A stretch of 64,000 bases of DNA, from positions 222,947-286,946 of the forward strand of contig NZ_JANIOF010000006.1 of the NCBI RefSeq assembly GCF_024733555.1. Reading direction: 5' to 3'. Position numbers and translations under genes: made by a program. Of this stretch, positions 46,343-55,956 are shown piece after piece. Below the pieces are notes generated by a model, which was given only the letters and a program-made list of their open reading frames with translations, was not told where the DNA came from and made no database searches. This DNA comes from Paenibacillus sp. SC116. Lineage in GTDB: Bacteria; Bacillota; Bacilli; Paenibacillales; Paenibacillaceae. Positions within the stretch are counted from its first letter, which is position 1. Each line of letters begins with the position of its first letter.

Positions 46343-46996
46343 ATGACGGCCAAGTCACTAATAACGATTAAAGGCGTAAAAGACGGTCTCGTGTTCCTGC
46401 TTGACGATCAATGTGAATTCATAGACTTGTTGCGTGATTTGCGTGACAAGCTTGAGCATACACCTCATTTCTTCAATGGACCTATTGTGTATGTCGATGT
46501 CAAGCTGGGAGCTCGCTCGATCACAGAAGAGCAAAAGTCGGAAATATTGGACATATTGAAAATGAAGGGCAATTTGCTCATTCGCTCCTTGCAATCAGAT
46601 GACAAAGTAGAAAAGCAGCCTGATTACCAGGTACATACGATGACTGGCATCGTTAGATCCGGTCAAGTTCTTCGTCATCAAGGAAATCTATTATTTTTAG
46701 GCGATGTGAATCCCGGGGGAATGATCATATGTACTGGGGACATTTACGTGTGCGGCGCTCTTCGTGGTACTGTACATGCGGGGGCAGAAGGCGACCATAA
46801 CGCGATTATAACTGCATCATTATTTTCGCCTACACAGCTTCGTATTGCTGATGTCATTAGCCGCCCTCCGGATGAGTGGGGTGTGACGCAGACGCAAATG
46901 GAAGTCGCTTATGTGGATAATGGACAAATGCAAATTGACAAAATCACCAATCTTCAGCGAATTCGACAGGACCTCAAAATGTTCAAAGGAGTGTAA
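46343..46996 (+). CDS. minC: Septum site-determining protein MinC
   Basis: 217-residue FtsZ inhibitor that blocks division at cell poles. N-terminal MinC domain (about 1-100) and C-terminal beta-helix (about 105-210; GIVRSGQVLRHQGNLLFLGDVNPGG, then IICTGDIYVCGALRGTVHAG). ATG 46343 after GGGAGGGA; an in-frame ATG at 46256 has no site. Stop and minD start are 4 bases apart. Confidence 0.94.
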   Translation: MTAKSLITIKGVKDGLVFLLDDQCEFIDLLRDLRDKLEHTPHFFNGPIVYVDVKLGARSITEEQKSEILDILKMKGNLLIRSLQSDDKVEKQPDYQVHTMTGIVRSGQVLRHQGNLLFLGDVNPGGMIICTGDIYVCGALRGTVHAGAEGDHNAIITASLFSPTQLRIADVISRPPDEWGVTQTQMEVAYVDNGQMQIDKITNLQRIRQDLKMFKGV

Positions 46997-47000
46997 TTGC

Positions 47001-47795
47001 ATGGGAGAGGCAATTGTCGTTACATCAGGCAAAGGGGGCGTTGGCAAGACGACGACGTCTGCCAATCTTGGCACCGCCCTTGCGCTGTTAGGGAAAAAAG
47101 TATGTATGGTCGATACCGATATCGGTCTTCGCAATTTAGATGTTGTGATGGGTCTTGAAAATCGGATCATTTATGATATTTGTGACGTGGCTGAAGGGCG
47201 TTGTCGCTTGAACCAAGCTCTTGTCAAAGATAAGCGCTTTGAAGAGCTGTACATGCTGCCAGCTGCTCAAACGAAAGACAAACATGCAGTATCTCCTGAG
47301 CAGATCAAAGATATTATTTTGGAGTTGAAGAAAGACTTCGAATATATCATCATCGATTGTCCAGCAGGCATAGAGCAAGGTTTCAAAAATGCTATCGCAG
47401 GCGCAGATCGTGCAATCGTGGTCACGACACCCGAAAATGCGGCTGTGAGAGATGCAGATCGTATTATCGGTTTGTTGGAGAGTGCGAGCTTATCAGCACC
47501 GCGTCTCGTTGTAAACCGGATACGTCCGAACATGGTTCGGAGTGGCGATATGCTTGACATCGAAGATATTTTGCAAGTATTGAATATTGAGCTCATTGGA
47601 ATTGTTCCTGATGATGAGCACGTCATCAAGGCAGCGAACATGGGAGAGCCGACGGTTATGAATCCCGATTCTAAAGCGTCGTTGGCGTATCGCAATATCG
47701 CTCGTCGAATTCTCGGTGACACGGTGCCGTTAATGCCGATGGATCAGAAGAAAAGCGTGCTAACCCGAATGAAGAAGTTTCTTGGAATGGGATGA
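47001..47795 (+). CDS. minD: Septum site-determining protein MinD
   Basis: 264-residue ParA-type ATPase that recruits MinC to the membrane. Deviant Walker A KGGVGKTT (11-18), VDTDIGLRNLD, IIIDCPAG, and a C-terminal amphipathic membrane-targeting helix (SVLTRMKKFLGMG). ATG 47001 is preceded by AAAGGAGTG; an in-frame ATG at 46911 lies inside minC. No minE, as usual in Firmicutes. Confidence 0.96.
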   Translation: MGEAIVVTSGKGGVGKTTTSANLGTALALLGKKVCMVDTDIGLRNLDVVMGLENRIIYDICDVAEGRCRLNQALVKDKRFEELYMLPAAQTKDKHAVSPEQIKDIILELKKDFEYIIIDCPAGIEQGFKNAIAGADRAIVVTTPENAAVRDADRIIGLLESASLSAPRLVVNRIRPNMVRSGDMLDIEDILQVLNIELIGIVPDDEHVIKAANMGEPTVMNPDSKASLAYRNIARRILGDTVPLMPMDQKKSVLTRMKKFLGMG

Positions 47796-47802
47796 TTGAC
47801 TT

Positions 47803-48954
47803 TTGTTGAATAAACTGAAGCGCATCGATTGGATGATTGTTGCGATATTGGGTGTTTTTGCGGTAATAAGTCCTTTTATTGTGTACAGTTCCACAGTTGG
47901 AACAAAGTTTGAACCAGCAAATTTTGAAGTAAAGACGATCGTATTCTACATTATTGGGTTCGTAGTTATGCTTGCCGTTACCCTATTTGATTATCGCTTA
48001 CTGCTCAAGGGCTGGATTATATGGATGGTTATCACCGTTCTCCTCCTCATAGGTCTCTATTTTTTTGCTGATGTCACTATGGGTGCTAAAGGATGGTATA
48101 AATTTGGAGGATTATCATTCCAACCAGCTGAATTAGCCAAAATTGTATTGATTCTCTCTTTGGCACAGCTGCTGGGTAAACGTGAAGGAGAGCCGCTCGG
48201 ATTTGTTAAAGATCTACTTCCGATTGCATGTGTGATGATCATTCCATTTGGCCTTATTGTGGCTCAGCCTGATTTAGGGAATGCGATGATATTGATCGTT
48301 ATCTTTATTGGGATGCTATGGATTGGAGGCATGAAGTATCGGCATATGTTCGTTGGAACGGCAATTGTCGGTGCTCTTATCGCGATCGTAGTTATTTTGT
48401 TTACGCAATTTGGCCCGCAAGTAGAAAGTTTCTTTAAAGATACACTCGGTCAAAATCACTGGTATGAACGTATTAATACGTTTATCAATCCAGAGTCAGC
48501 GAGTAAAGATGAATCCCATCAATCGAGATATGCATTGATTGCTATCGGCTCTGGCGGATTGACCGGTGATGGATTTTTACAAGGGGAACTGAAGAGTCGT
48601 AACTTTATTCCACTCACCTATTCAGATGCTATTTTCGTCGTTATTGGTGAGGAATTTGGGTTTCAGGGAGGAGCCTTACTGTTACTCCTTTACTTCTTCC
48701 TCATCTATCGTATGATTCTCATTGCATTCCAGTGTTATGATTTAAGGGGATCGTACATCATTATCGGTATTGTCTCGATGTTTGTGTTCCAAATCTTCCA
48801 GAACATTGGAATGATGATCGGTTTAATGCCGATCACGGGAATTACGCTGCCGTTCATTAGTTACGGCGGAACGTCGCTGATTTTGAATATGGTCTGTATT
48901 GGCTTAGTGCTGAGCGTGCGGATTCATCAAGAAAAATACCAACTAGATGAATAA
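47803..48954 (+). CDS. rodA: Peptidoglycan glycosyltransferase RodA (SEDS family)
   Basis: 383-residue SEDS membrane glycosyltransferase for lateral wall synthesis, about ten helices. LSFQPAELAKI, QPDLGNAMILI, RYALIAIGSGGLTGDGF and the C-terminal LMPITGITLPFISYGGTS are diagnostic. FtsW is a close relative; context with mreBCD/minCD favours RodA. TTG 47803 (or the next TTG 47806), GGGATG upstream. Last gene of the min group, before a strong terminator. Confidence 0.9.
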   Translation: MLNKLKRIDWMIVAILGVFAVISPFIVYSSTVGTKFEPANFEVKTIVFYIIGFVVMLAVTLFDYRLLLKGWIIWMVITVLLLIGLYFFADVTMGAKGWYKFGGLSFQPAELAKIVLILSLAQLLGKREGEPLGFVKDLLPIACVMIIPFGLIVAQPDLGNAMILIVIFIGMLWIGGMKYRHMFVGTAIVGALIAIVVILFTQFGPQVESFFKDTLGQNHWYERINTFINPESASKDESHQSRYALIAIGSGGLTGDGFLQGELKSRNFIPLTYSDAIFVVIGEEFGFQGGALLLLLYFFLIYRMILIAFQCYDLRGSYIIIGIVSMFVFQIFQNIGMMIGLMPITGITLPFISYGGTSLILNMVCIGLVLSVRIHQEKYQLDE

Positions 48955-48994
48955 AGTTGGTTCATAATGATTGCGTAAGTCCTATTCATTTATC

Positions 48995-49057
48995 CACCTC
49001 GTAGCTCTGATCTAAGGAAGCATTATGATTCCTGATTAGGCCGCGAGGTGTTTTTTT
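48995..49057 (+). terminator. Terminator after rodA
   Basis: CACCTCG (48995-49001) with CGAGGTG (49044-49050), an inner AGGAA/TTCCT stem, then seven T. Confidence 0.85.
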
Positions 49058-49167
49058 GTATTGTAATGGCTTCTAATCTTGTATTGTTACAAGGGCTTGT
49101 TCATATCGATATCCTGCCTGTCATACATATGTAGCATATGAATAATTTGAGTGGGGAAGGGATACGG

Positions 49168-50058
49168 ATGAAGGATGATATTCGTCGCCGCCGAGAAGCG
49201 CGCATTAAGGAACTGACACTTCGGGATATTCAGGGCCATAAAATGAGCGGAGATACGAAGGAGCCTACTCCTCCGTCCGTGATTGCACAACCATCCTATT
49301 ACAATTACAGCAGTCCTGCACAGGACAGAGGGGCATTAGCTGTTGAGTACAATGAGCGTGACCCTGAGCAAGTATGGAGAGACGCTAAACAAGCATGGGC
49401 AGGGCGCTATGGTTGGAAAGACAGTGAGCAGACAAACGGTACCTCAACCTTTATAAGGACGTTTTTTATACAGCTTGGTTGTACAATTGTACTTTGTGCG
49501 GCAGTGACAGGAATTATGAAATGGAAAGTTCCTTTTTTGGACAGTACAAGGAGTTATGTGGCTTCAGCTATGTCAGAAAATATGGATTTCCAATCAATAG
49601 CAGTGTGGGTGGAAGCAACATTTGGGGGTTCACCTGCGTTTATACCTATATGGAAAGACCACACACCAGCAGCTAAAGAAGCTCAAGCTAAGCTTGGGTT
49701 CCAAATACCTATGGCGGGAAATGTTGTACAGCCATTTGCTCTTAGTTTGCAAGGTGTTGAGTTAAGAGCGGAGGAAGGCGGCGCGAATGTAGCCAGCGCA
49801 GCTGTGGGACGAGTGATACGAGTAATTGAAGATCCGCGAGCTGGGTCATCAATTGTTATTCAGCACGCGAATCAATATATGTCGTACTATGAACGGTTGG
49901 AAGAGTGCTACGTGAAGAAGGATGATTGGGTAGAGGCAGGACAGGATATTGGTCGTATGCCGAACGCGACTTCATCGGGGACGATTCCAGGATTATTTTT
50001 TGCGCTAAAGAAAGAGGGTCGATTTGTGGATCCGGCGGAAGTGATGAGCTTTGATTAG
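49168..50058 (+). CDS. spoIVFA: Stage IV sporulation protein FA, degenerate M23 domain
   Basis: 296 residues: basic N-terminus, one membrane helix (about 95-115, FFIQLGCTIVLCAAVTGIMKW) and a C-terminal M23/LytM-like domain (about 185-290). Of the M23 metal ligands only the IQHAN histidine is obvious, so it is likely non-enzymatic, as in Bacillus, where SpoIVFA holds SpoIVFB inactive until the SpoIVB signal. ATG 49168 follows GGGGAAGGG. The stop overlaps the spoIVFB start, so the pair is translationally coupled. Confidence 0.88.
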   Translation: MKDDIRRRREARIKELTLRDIQGHKMSGDTKEPTPPSVIAQPSYYNYSSPAQDRGALAVEYNERDPEQVWRDAKQAWAGRYGWKDSEQTNGTSTFIRTFFIQLGCTIVLCAAVTGIMKWKVPFLDSTRSYVASAMSENMDFQSIAVWVEATFGGSPAFIPIWKDHTPAAKEAQAKLGFQIPMAGNVVQPFALSLQGVELRAEEGGANVASAAVGRVIRVIEDPRAGSSIVIQHANQYMSYYERLEECYVKKDDWVEAGQDIGRMPNATSSGTIPGLFFALKKEGRFVDPAEVMSFD

Positions 50059-50908
50059 GTGGAAGGGGACGACCTATTCCCTACACCCGTTGTTGATCAT
50101 GCTGCTGGCTCTTTCGGCAATTACGGGCCATTTATTGGAATTGTTAACGTTAGTTGTAATTGTGGCGGTTCATGAAGCTGGGCATGTTGTTGCGGCCAAA
50201 TGTTTCGGATGGACTATTGTAGATGTGAAGCTGCTGCCTTTTGGTGGGGTGGCTGAGACAGAGGATGGGGCGTTGTCTCCATCGTGGCAGGAAATCATTG
50301 TCGCAGCTGCCGGGCCTTTGCAAAATGTATTTATGATCGGGTTGTCACTGTTGTTTCAGTATATGGGATGGTGGAGTGAGGCTTGGTCCACTTACTTTAT
50401 TGAGGCCAACCTTATTATTGGAGGCTTTAATTTACTGCCTATTCCACCGCTTGATGGTGGTCGGATTTTGCAGGCTTTATGTGCGTATGGACTTAGTTAT
50501 CATTTTACACTTCGATTAGGGGCTTGGATTGGCATTGTAGGAAGCTCCATGCTTGGTTTATTCGCATTATTTCCTTTGTTGAAGCAATCGCCCATTAATA
50601 TGAATTTACTAGTGCTTGGATTATTTTTATTGTGGACAAACATCATGGAATGCAAGCATGTTCCGTATCGATTTTTTCGTTTTCTTGTCCATCGAGCCAA
50701 GCGACTTCGTGAATGGGAGATGAGCGCCCATATAGGCAGGCCCATAGTTGCATCGTCAGAGCGTGGGCTCGTAGATATTATGCAGCGCTTTCGTAGAAAT
50801 AGTTATCATATGATATATGTGATTGACGAACATGGCCGCATTCAACGAGTAATACCAGAACAACAGTTAATAGACGCATTTTTTCAACATTGGCAGGATG
50901 ATTCATAA
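50051..50908 (+). CDS. spoIVFB: Stage IV sporulation protein FB, intramembrane metalloprotease
   Basis: 285-residue site-2-type protease that cleaves pro-sigma-K in the mother cell. Zinc site HEAGH (41-45) and the NLLPIPPLDGG motif (Asp135); about six helices; C-terminal CBS-like region (about 220-285, GLVDIMQRFRRNSYHMIYVIDEHGR). TTG start inside the end of spoIVFA with GTGATGAG upstream. Usual length. Confidence 0.94.
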   Translation: MIRWKGTTYSLHPLLIMLLALSAITGHLLELLTLVVIVAVHEAGHVVAAKCFGWTIVDVKLLPFGGVAETEDGALSPSWQEIIVAAAGPLQNVFMIGLSLLFQYMGWWSEAWSTYFIEANLIIGGFNLLPIPPLDGGRILQALCAYGLSYHFTLRLGAWIGIVGSSMLGLFALFPLLKQSPINMNLLVLGLFLLWTNIMECKHVPYRFFRFLVHRAKRLREWEMSAHIGRPIVASSERGLVDIMQRFRRNSYHMIYVIDEHGRIQRVIPEQQLIDAFFQHWQDDS

Positions 50909-51066
50909 GACCCGTTTAGGAGAAAAATTTACGAGATAATAGTCAAAATAGGGGTACGTTTGGATGAAAATATATATATTTTTAGATCGAGTGATCAACC
51001 GACATATTCATCGTTTCTCGCTTCATGTTACAATAAGAGGTGACGCGCTTGAGTAGAGGTGAAGCT

Positions 51067-52314
51067 ATGAAACGAATGATCGTTCACTGTGGAGAACAGT
51101 CAACTCAGATGGCATTGCTTGAAGATGGACGTCTGGTAGAGTTTGCAGTAGAACGTGCAGCGGGTGTCAGGCTCGTCGGGAGCTTTTACAAAGGCCGTGT
51201 TGTTAATGTTCTTCCGGGTATGCAGGCAGCTTTTGTAGATATTGGGCAGAAGAAGAACGCTTTTTTATATGTCGATGATTGTTTGCATCCGCATTTAGAG
51301 AAGCAGCCGAAGCAGAAGCCTCCTATAACGAGTTTGCTGCGTGTGGGGCAAGAATTAATTGTACAAGTGATGAAAGAGCCTTTTGGTGGCAAGGGTGCTC
51401 GTGTTACGACACATTATTCATTGCCGGGGCGTCACTTGGTCTTTATGCCGAGAGCAGACTATATTGGTGTATCGAAGAAGATTGAGCAGGAATCAGAACG
51501 TAATCGATTGAAGCAACTTGGTGAATCGCTTCGAACAAATGAAGAAGGCATTATTATTCGAACCGTGGCGCAAGGGGAAACGGTTGAAAGTCTTGCTCAA
51601 GATATAGAAATATTACGTCAGCAATGGGAAGCAGTTGAGCAAGCAGCCTCTGCTGTAAACGCACCTGCTCTTTTGCATCAAGATGTATCAATGGCTGAAC
51701 GAATGATACGGGACGCATTCACTCACAATGTGGATGAGCTTGTAATTGATAATCGAAAGCAAGCAGAGTTAATAAAGTCATACGTATGCACGTTTGATGC
51801 TGAGTTGGTTGAACGTGTAGTTGTCTATCAAGACCGCGAACCGATTTTTCGTCGATTCCATATCGAAGGCCAGTTAGATAAGACGTTTCAGCGGAAAACG
51901 TGGATGCAAAGTGGTGGATACCTTGTATGGGATCAAACAGAGGCTTTGACCGTTGTGGACGTGAATACTGGTAAATACACGGGTACGAGCGATCTGGAAG
52001 ATACCGTATTCTATACAAATATGGAGGCGGCAGAAGAGATTGCTCGTTTGATTCGATTAAGAGATATCGGCGGCATTATTATCGTTGACTTTATTGATAT
52101 GGATTCGGACGATCACCGTAAGCGTGTACTTGAGCAATTGGAGCGAACGATACGGAAGGATCGTACCAAATGTCTAGTCGTTGGTTGGACAAAGCTGGGT
52201 TTGCTTGAAATTACCCGTAAAAAAGTGCGAGAGCAAGTGATGAGCCGCTTATATACACCTTGCCCGACTTGTGATGGCACAGGCAAGAGGGTTCCGGAAT
52301 TTCAGCAGTTGTGA
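51067..52314 (+). CDS. rng: Ribonuclease G/E family protein
   Basis: 415-residue single-stranded RNA endonuclease for rRNA/mRNA processing. S1 domain (about 38-118, GSFYKGRVVNVLPGMQAAFVDIG), RNase H-like region, DNase I-like catalytic core with Asp298 (VVDVNTG) and Asp341 (IIVDFIDM), and the Zn-link CPTC (399-402). The small domain typical of E. coli RNase G is missing after it. ATG 51067 is chosen with AGAGGTGA upstream; an in-frame ATG-less extension to 51040 is less likely. Located between spoIVFB and rplU, as in related genomes. Confidence 0.92.
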   Translation: MKRMIVHCGEQSTQMALLEDGRLVEFAVERAAGVRLVGSFYKGRVVNVLPGMQAAFVDIGQKKNAFLYVDDCLHPHLEKQPKQKPPITSLLRVGQELIVQVMKEPFGGKGARVTTHYSLPGRHLVFMPRADYIGVSKKIEQESERNRLKQLGESLRTNEEGIIIRTVAQGETVESLAQDIEILRQQWEAVEQAASAVNAPALLHQDVSMAERMIRDAFTHNVDELVIDNRKQAELIKSYVCTFDAELVERVVVYQDREPIFRRFHIEGQLDKTFQRKTWMQSGGYLVWDQTEALTVVDVNTGKYTGTSDLEDTVFYTNMEAAEEIARLIRLRDIGGIIIVDFIDMDSDDHRKRVLEQLERTIRKDRTKCLVVGWTKLGLLEITRKKVREQVMSRLYTPCPTCDGTGKRVPEFQQL

Positions 52315-52350
52315 CGCATGATTGGTATGGATTTGTATATGAATCACACG

Positions 52351-52379
52351 TTGATTTTTGAGAGAGTGTGTGTTAAAAT
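52351..52379 (+). promoter_or_regulatory. SigA-type promoter of rplU-prp-rpmA
   Basis: TTGATT (52351-52356), 17-base spacer, TAAAAT (52374-52379). Transcription should start about 52386, giving a leader of ~115 bases. Confidence 0.75.
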
Positions 52380-52380
52380 C

Positions 52381-52502
52381 ATCAGGTATGTGTCTAGTAT
52401 TCAATTCTGCACACATGCTGTAACCGCTCGGAACAGGTATTAAGTGTGGATTTTCCATCACCTGATTATAGGCGAGTCTGAGACATGAGGAGGTGCAACA
52501 CA
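52381..52502 (+). ncRNA. rplU (L21) leader RNA candidate
   Basis: ATCAGGT (52381-52387) pairs with ACCTGAT (52460-52466); ATGTGT (52388-52393) pairs with ACACAT (52411-52416); TGGA/TCCA form a small hairpin near 52447-52457. L21 leaders of Bacilli are proposed autoregulatory sites for r-protein L21; assignment here rests on position and foldability. The left arm may lie just upstream of the transcription start, which weakens the outer stem. Confidence 0.5.
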
Positions 52503-52814
52503 ATGTACGCTATTATTGAAACAGGTGGTAAGCAGTACAAAGTTCAACAAGGCGATGTTCTTTACATCGAGAAATTGGACGCTGCTGAAGGTGAAAGCTT
52601 CACATTCGACCGCGTATTGGCAGTATCTAACGAGGGTGGCCTCGTAACAGGTGCTCCATTGGTAGAAGGTGCTGCAGTTACGGCTAAAGTTGAGAAGCAT
52701 GGAAAAGGCGCGAAAATTATCGTGTACAAGTACAAAGCTAAGAAAAACTACCGTCGTAAGCAAGGTCACCGTCAACCTTACACAAAGGTGACAATCGAAG
52801 CTATCAAAGCATAA
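52503..52814 (+). CDS. rplU: 50S ribosomal protein L21
   Basis: 103 residues, usual length. [18 protein letters not shown] and [21 protein letters not shown] are the family ends. ATG 52503 follows GAGGAGGTG; an in-frame ATG at 52485 lies upstream of it. Heads the rplU-prp-rpmA operon found in all Bacilli. Confidence 0.97.
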   Translation: MYAIIETGGKQYKVQQGDVLYIEKLDAAEGESFTFDRVLAVSNEGGLVTGAPLVEGAAVTAKVEKHGKGAKIIVYKYKAKKNYRRKQGHRQPYTKVTIEAIKA

Positions 52815-52830
52815 TTAAGAGGTGTAGCGA

Positions 52831-53172
52831 ATGATTCGCATCACCATTTACCGGAATTCTGAAGGGCTCATCGAGCGTTTCGCCATTAAGGGACATGCCA
52901 ATTATGCTCCTCACGGAGAAGATATTGTATGTGCTGGTGTATCTGCGGTTTCGATCGGAGTAGTAAATGCTATTGAGGCATTGACGGGCGTTGTGTTGGA
53001 GTGCCAGATGAAGGATGGTTTCCTGAACGGTACTGTACCGGTTCTGAATGACACTCATCATTCGGAGCAAGTTCAATTGCTCTTGGAATCGATGGTTGTC
53101 AGTCTGAATACGATGGAAGATTCATACGGTTCGTATATTCAGATAAAAGAAAATAATTCAAAAAGGAGGTAG
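52831..53172 (+). CDS. prp: Ribosomal processing cysteine protease Prp
   Basis: 113-residue cysteine protease (YsxB family) that removes the N-terminal extension of L27. Catalytic His22 and Cys34 in [27 protein letters not shown] precedes the ATG. Lies between rplU and its substrate gene rpmA, as expected. Confidence 0.95.
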   Translation: MIRITIYRNSEGLIERFAIKGHANYAPHGEDIVCAGVSAVSIGVVNAIEALTGVVLECQMKDGFLNGTVPVLNDTHHSEQVQLLLESMVVSLNTMEDSYGSYIQIKENNSKRR

Positions 53173-53177
53173 ACAAC

Positions 53178-53489
53178 ATGTTGAAATTAAACCTTCAGTT
53201 ATTCGCATCCAAGAAGGGTGTAGGTTCCACGAAGAATGGTCGTGATTCCCATTCCAAACGTCTTGGTGTTAAACGTGCGGATGGTCAAACTGTTACAGGT
53301 GGTAGCATCTTGGTGCGCCAACGTGGAACAAAGATTCATCCAGGCAACAACGTTGGTATTGGTAAAGACGACACGCTCTTCGCTAAGATCGAGGGCGTTG
53401 TTAAATTCGAACGTTGGGGTCGTGACCGCAAGAAAGTGAGCGTCTACCCAGTTAACGTTGCACCAGTTGCAGCTGCTGTGGAAGTGTAA
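53178..53489 (+). CDS. rpmA: 50S ribosomal protein L27 with cleavable N-terminus
   Basis: 103 residues. The N-terminus [20 protein letters not shown] carries the Prp cleavage site between Phe9 and Ala10; mature L27 reaches the peptidyl transferase centre, so cleavage is needed. AAAGGAGG precedes the ATG. Presence of both prp and the site shows the system is intact. C-terminus is slightly extended (APVAAAVEV). Confidence 0.97.
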   Translation: MLKLNLQLFASKKGVGSTKNGRDSHSKRLGVKRADGQTVTGGSILVRQRGTKIHPGNNVGIGKDDTLFAKIEGVVKFERWGRDRKKVSVYPVNVAPVAAAVEV

Positions 53490-53503
53490 TAGGCGTCATG
53501 TGA

Positions 53504-53531
53504 AACCCTCGGCTTAGGCCGAGGGTTTTTT
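53504..53531 (+). terminator. Terminator after rpmA
   Basis: AACCCTCGGC (53504-53513) and GCCGAGGGTT (53518-53527), loop TTAG, then T to 53531. Confidence 0.93.
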
Positions 53532-53576
53532 GATTCATTTATTTCCTTCTTTCGCGTTTGTTCGACTGGAATCGCT

Positions 53577-53606
53577 TTGGACGACTTTCTGATCTCATGC
53601 TATACT
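53577..53606 (+). promoter_or_regulatory. Candidate promoter of spo0B-obgE
   Basis: TTGGAC (53577-53582), 18-base spacer, extended -10 TGCTATACT (53598-53606). Confidence 0.6.
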
Positions 53607-53653
53607 ATGGGGTGGGAGTGTGCATTTATTTGGGAATGAAGCGAGGGTGAACG

Positions 53654-54421
53654 ATGAGGGGAAGCCGACTTTGGGTGTTTACGTGCAGCGGCTGTGCGTT
53701 AATTTGCGCAGTGGTATTGGCATGGGGGCCTTTATATTTGCCGTGGCGTATATTCGCTGTCATACTACTCATCCTAAGTTTAGCGGCAGGTTGTATTATA
53801 TTGCTTCGCGAACAGCGGCATCAACATGAGCGAGCTCTTCATATGGCCCATCAATCTGCGCTGGAATTAATGAATCATCAGCGGCATGATTGGATGAATG
53901 AACTGCAATTGCTTTATGGATATGTTAAATTGAATCGTACGGAGCAACTTCGCTTATGTGTTGAAGGCATTAAGAGCAAAATGATCGAAGAAGGACGCAT
54001 TGCTAAACTAGGCATACCGGAATTGACATTGTATTTGCTTCATGTCCGTGTATCAGGGCATGCGATGCCTGTGTATGTACATCTTCCGAGGCAGATCGAT
54101 TTGACCGAAGTTGGGTTGTTGCTTGAGGGCCGAGTATTAACGGATATGATTAAAGAGGGAGTTCAAGTTATGCGTTTGGCGCCAAAGGCGAGTGCAGATG
54201 CAGCAACTCCACTTCAGTTTATGATAGATATTCGTTCAGATGATGCACTTGGCATTCGATTCTTATATGAAGGACAGCTGCTTCAACCGGACGATGTGAG
54301 AACTCAACTTGACAGGCTGGCAGCTGAGCATGGCGTGCGGCTGGAGCAGGTGCCGACGAGTGAGCTACAAGCTGGTGCTTCGATATTTGAATGGATTGTA
54401 CCATGCAAGGCAAGGGACTAG
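53654..54421 (+). CDS. spo0B: Sporulation initiation phosphotransferase Spo0B
   Basis: 255-residue phosphorelay protein passing phosphate from Spo0F to Spo0A. Two N-terminal membrane helices (about 8-50) are followed by the helical-hairpin dimer domain with phosphorylated His78 in NHQRHDWMNELQLLYGYVK, then a degenerate ATPase-like domain. B. subtilis Spo0B lacks the membrane part, but paenibacilli commonly have it; here it suggests membrane location. GAGGGTGA precedes the ATG. obgE follows 14 bases later, as in Bacillus. Confidence 0.9.
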   Translation: MRGSRLWVFTCSGCALICAVVLAWGPLYLPWRIFAVILLILSLAAGCIILLREQRHQHERALHMAHQSALELMNHQRHDWMNELQLLYGYVKLNRTEQLRLCVEGIKSKMIEEGRIAKLGIPELTLYLLHVRVSGHAMPVYVHLPRQIDLTEVGLLLEGRVLTDMIKEGVQVMRLAPKASADAATPLQFMIDIRSDDALGIRFLYEGQLLQPDDVRTQLDRLAAEHGVRLEQVPTSELQAGASIFEWIVPCKARD

Positions 54422-54435
54422 AGAGGTGAAACTTC

Positions 54436-55749
54436 ATGTTTGTAGATAAAGCTAAGATATATGTAAAAGGTGGAGACGGCGGGGATGGTCTCGTAGCGTT
54501 TCGTCGTGAAAAGTATGTACCAAATGGAGGACCAGCAGGTGGAGATGGCGGACGTGGTGGCGACGTTATTTTCCGTGTTGATGAAGGCTTGCGGACATTG
54601 GTTGACTTCCGCTATCAGAAGCACTTCAAAGCTCCTCGTGGAGTAAAAGGGCGTAATAAAAGTCAGCATGGTGCAAATGCAGAGCACATGATCGTACGTG
54701 TTCCTCCTGGAACTGTTGTTGTAGATGATGATACTCAGGAAGTAATTGCAGATTTGACCCGCCATGGACAACAAGTTGTTGTTGCGAAGGGTGGTCGTGG
54801 TGGTCGTGGTAATACGCGCTTCGCTACTCCGACAAATCCTGCGCCTGAGCTTGCTGAGAACGGTGGAGAAGGAAAAGAACGTTGGGTTGTCCTTGAGCTA
54901 AAAGTAATGGCGGATGTCGGGCTCGTTGGTTTCCCGAGTGTTGGTAAATCCACATTGCTGTCGGTTGTCACTTCTGCTAAGCCGAAGATTGGTGCTTATC
55001 ACTTTACGACGATTACACCGAATCTAGGTTTGGTTAACATGGGTGATGGCCAGAGCTTTGTTATGGCGGATTTGCCGGGTCTTATCGAAGGCGCGCACAC
55101 GGGTGTCGGACTTGGCCATGAATTCCTGCGTCACGTTGAACGTACACGCGTTATTGTTCATGTGGTGGATATGGCGGGGACAGAGGGCCGAGATCCATTC
55201 GAGGATTGGGTTAAGATCAATGATGAGCTGAAGCTGTACAACGAGAAGTTGGCAGAAAGACCGCAAATTGTTGCTGCCAATAAAATGGACATGCCAGAAG
55301 CAGAAGAGTACTTGGCTTCCTTCCGTACGCAATTAGCAGAAGTAAGACCAGATATCGAAATTTTGCCTATTTCTTCTCTGACGAGAGAGGGTATTCAAGA
55401 TTTGATGTTTAAAGCAATACAAGTACTGGATTCGTTGCCAGATGATATCGAAGTGGCAGAAGTTGCTCAAGTTGAAGAGCGCAAAATCTATCGCTTCGAT
55501 AAAAAAGGTGATGAGCCGCAGTTCACAATACGACGTGAGAATGAAACGTTTGTTGTGGAAAGCGAAGCGATTGAACGCATGATGAAACGTATGCAAATGA
55601 ACACGCATGATGCGATTTTGCGTTTTGCAAACACGCTGCGTAAAATGGGTGTTGATGATGCGCTTCGTAAGCGTGGAGCAAAAGATGGCACTATTATACG
55701 TATCGCTGATTTCGAGTTTGAATTTGTTGAAGGCAGCAGCTACTATTAA
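54436..55749 (+). CDS. obgE: GTPase Obg
   Basis: Essential GTPase of 50S assembly and stress/sporulation control, 437 residues. Glycine-rich Obg fold (1-158, [21 protein letters not shown]), G domain with [18 protein letters not shown] and NKMD, and a C-terminal OCT domain (about 355-435). AGAGGTGAAA precedes the ATG. In an operon with spo0B; a strong terminator follows. Confidence 0.97.
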   Translation: MFVDKAKIYVKGGDGGDGLVAFRREKYVPNGGPAGGDGGRGGDVIFRVDEGLRTLVDFRYQKHFKAPRGVKGRNKSQHGANAEHMIVRVPPGTVVVDDDTQEVIADLTRHGQQVVVAKGGRGGRGNTRFATPTNPAPELAENGGEGKERWVVLELKVMADVGLVGFPSVGKSTLLSVVTSAKPKIGAYHFTTITPNLGLVNMGDGQSFVMADLPGLIEGAHTGVGLGHEFLRHVERTRVIVHVVDMAGTEGRDPFEDWVKINDELKLYNEKLAERPQIVAANKMDMPEAEEYLASFRTQLAEVRPDIEILPISSLTREGIQDLMFKAIQVLDSLPDDIEVAEVAQVEERKIYRFDKKGDEPQFTIRRENETFVVESEAIERMMKRMQMNTHDAILRFANTLRKMGVDDALRKRGAKDGTIIRIADFEFEFVEGSSYY

Positions 55750-55756
55750 TAATAAG

Positions 55757-55796
55757 AAAAGGTCGTATGACGTTATTGCGTCATGCGACCTTTTTT
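55757..55796 (+). terminator. Terminator after obgE
   Basis: AAAAGGTCGTATGACG (55757-55772) and CGTCATGCGACCTTTT (55779-55794) form a 16-bp stem with one wobble, then T. Confidence 0.93.
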
Positions 55797-55885
55797 GTTA
55801 TCAACTATTTTCTCTAGTAAGAAAATTTTGAGATATATGTGATGGACATCGTGTATAATAAGATTCAACTTTTGACATGAACCTA

Positions 55886-55914
55886 TTGTTTTTGCGGCGC
55901 TTATTCGCTATAAT
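55886..55914 (+). promoter_or_regulatory. SigA-type promoter of the pheB-hom-thrCB operon
   Basis: TTGTTT (55886-55891), 17-base spacer, TATAAT (55909-55914), about 43 bases before pheB. A second TATAAT at 55854-55859 and a lone TTGACA at 55872-55877 lack partners at proper spacing. Confidence 0.65.
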
Positions 55915-55956
55915 GTCCTCTATAGTTAAACAATAGTCTCTACATGGAGGACGGTT

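Noticed and set aside
55854..55877. Second promoter for pheB (TATAAT at 55854, TTGACA at 55872)
   Set aside because: The -35-like box lies downstream of the -10-like box, so they cannot act together, and neither has a partner at normal spacing.
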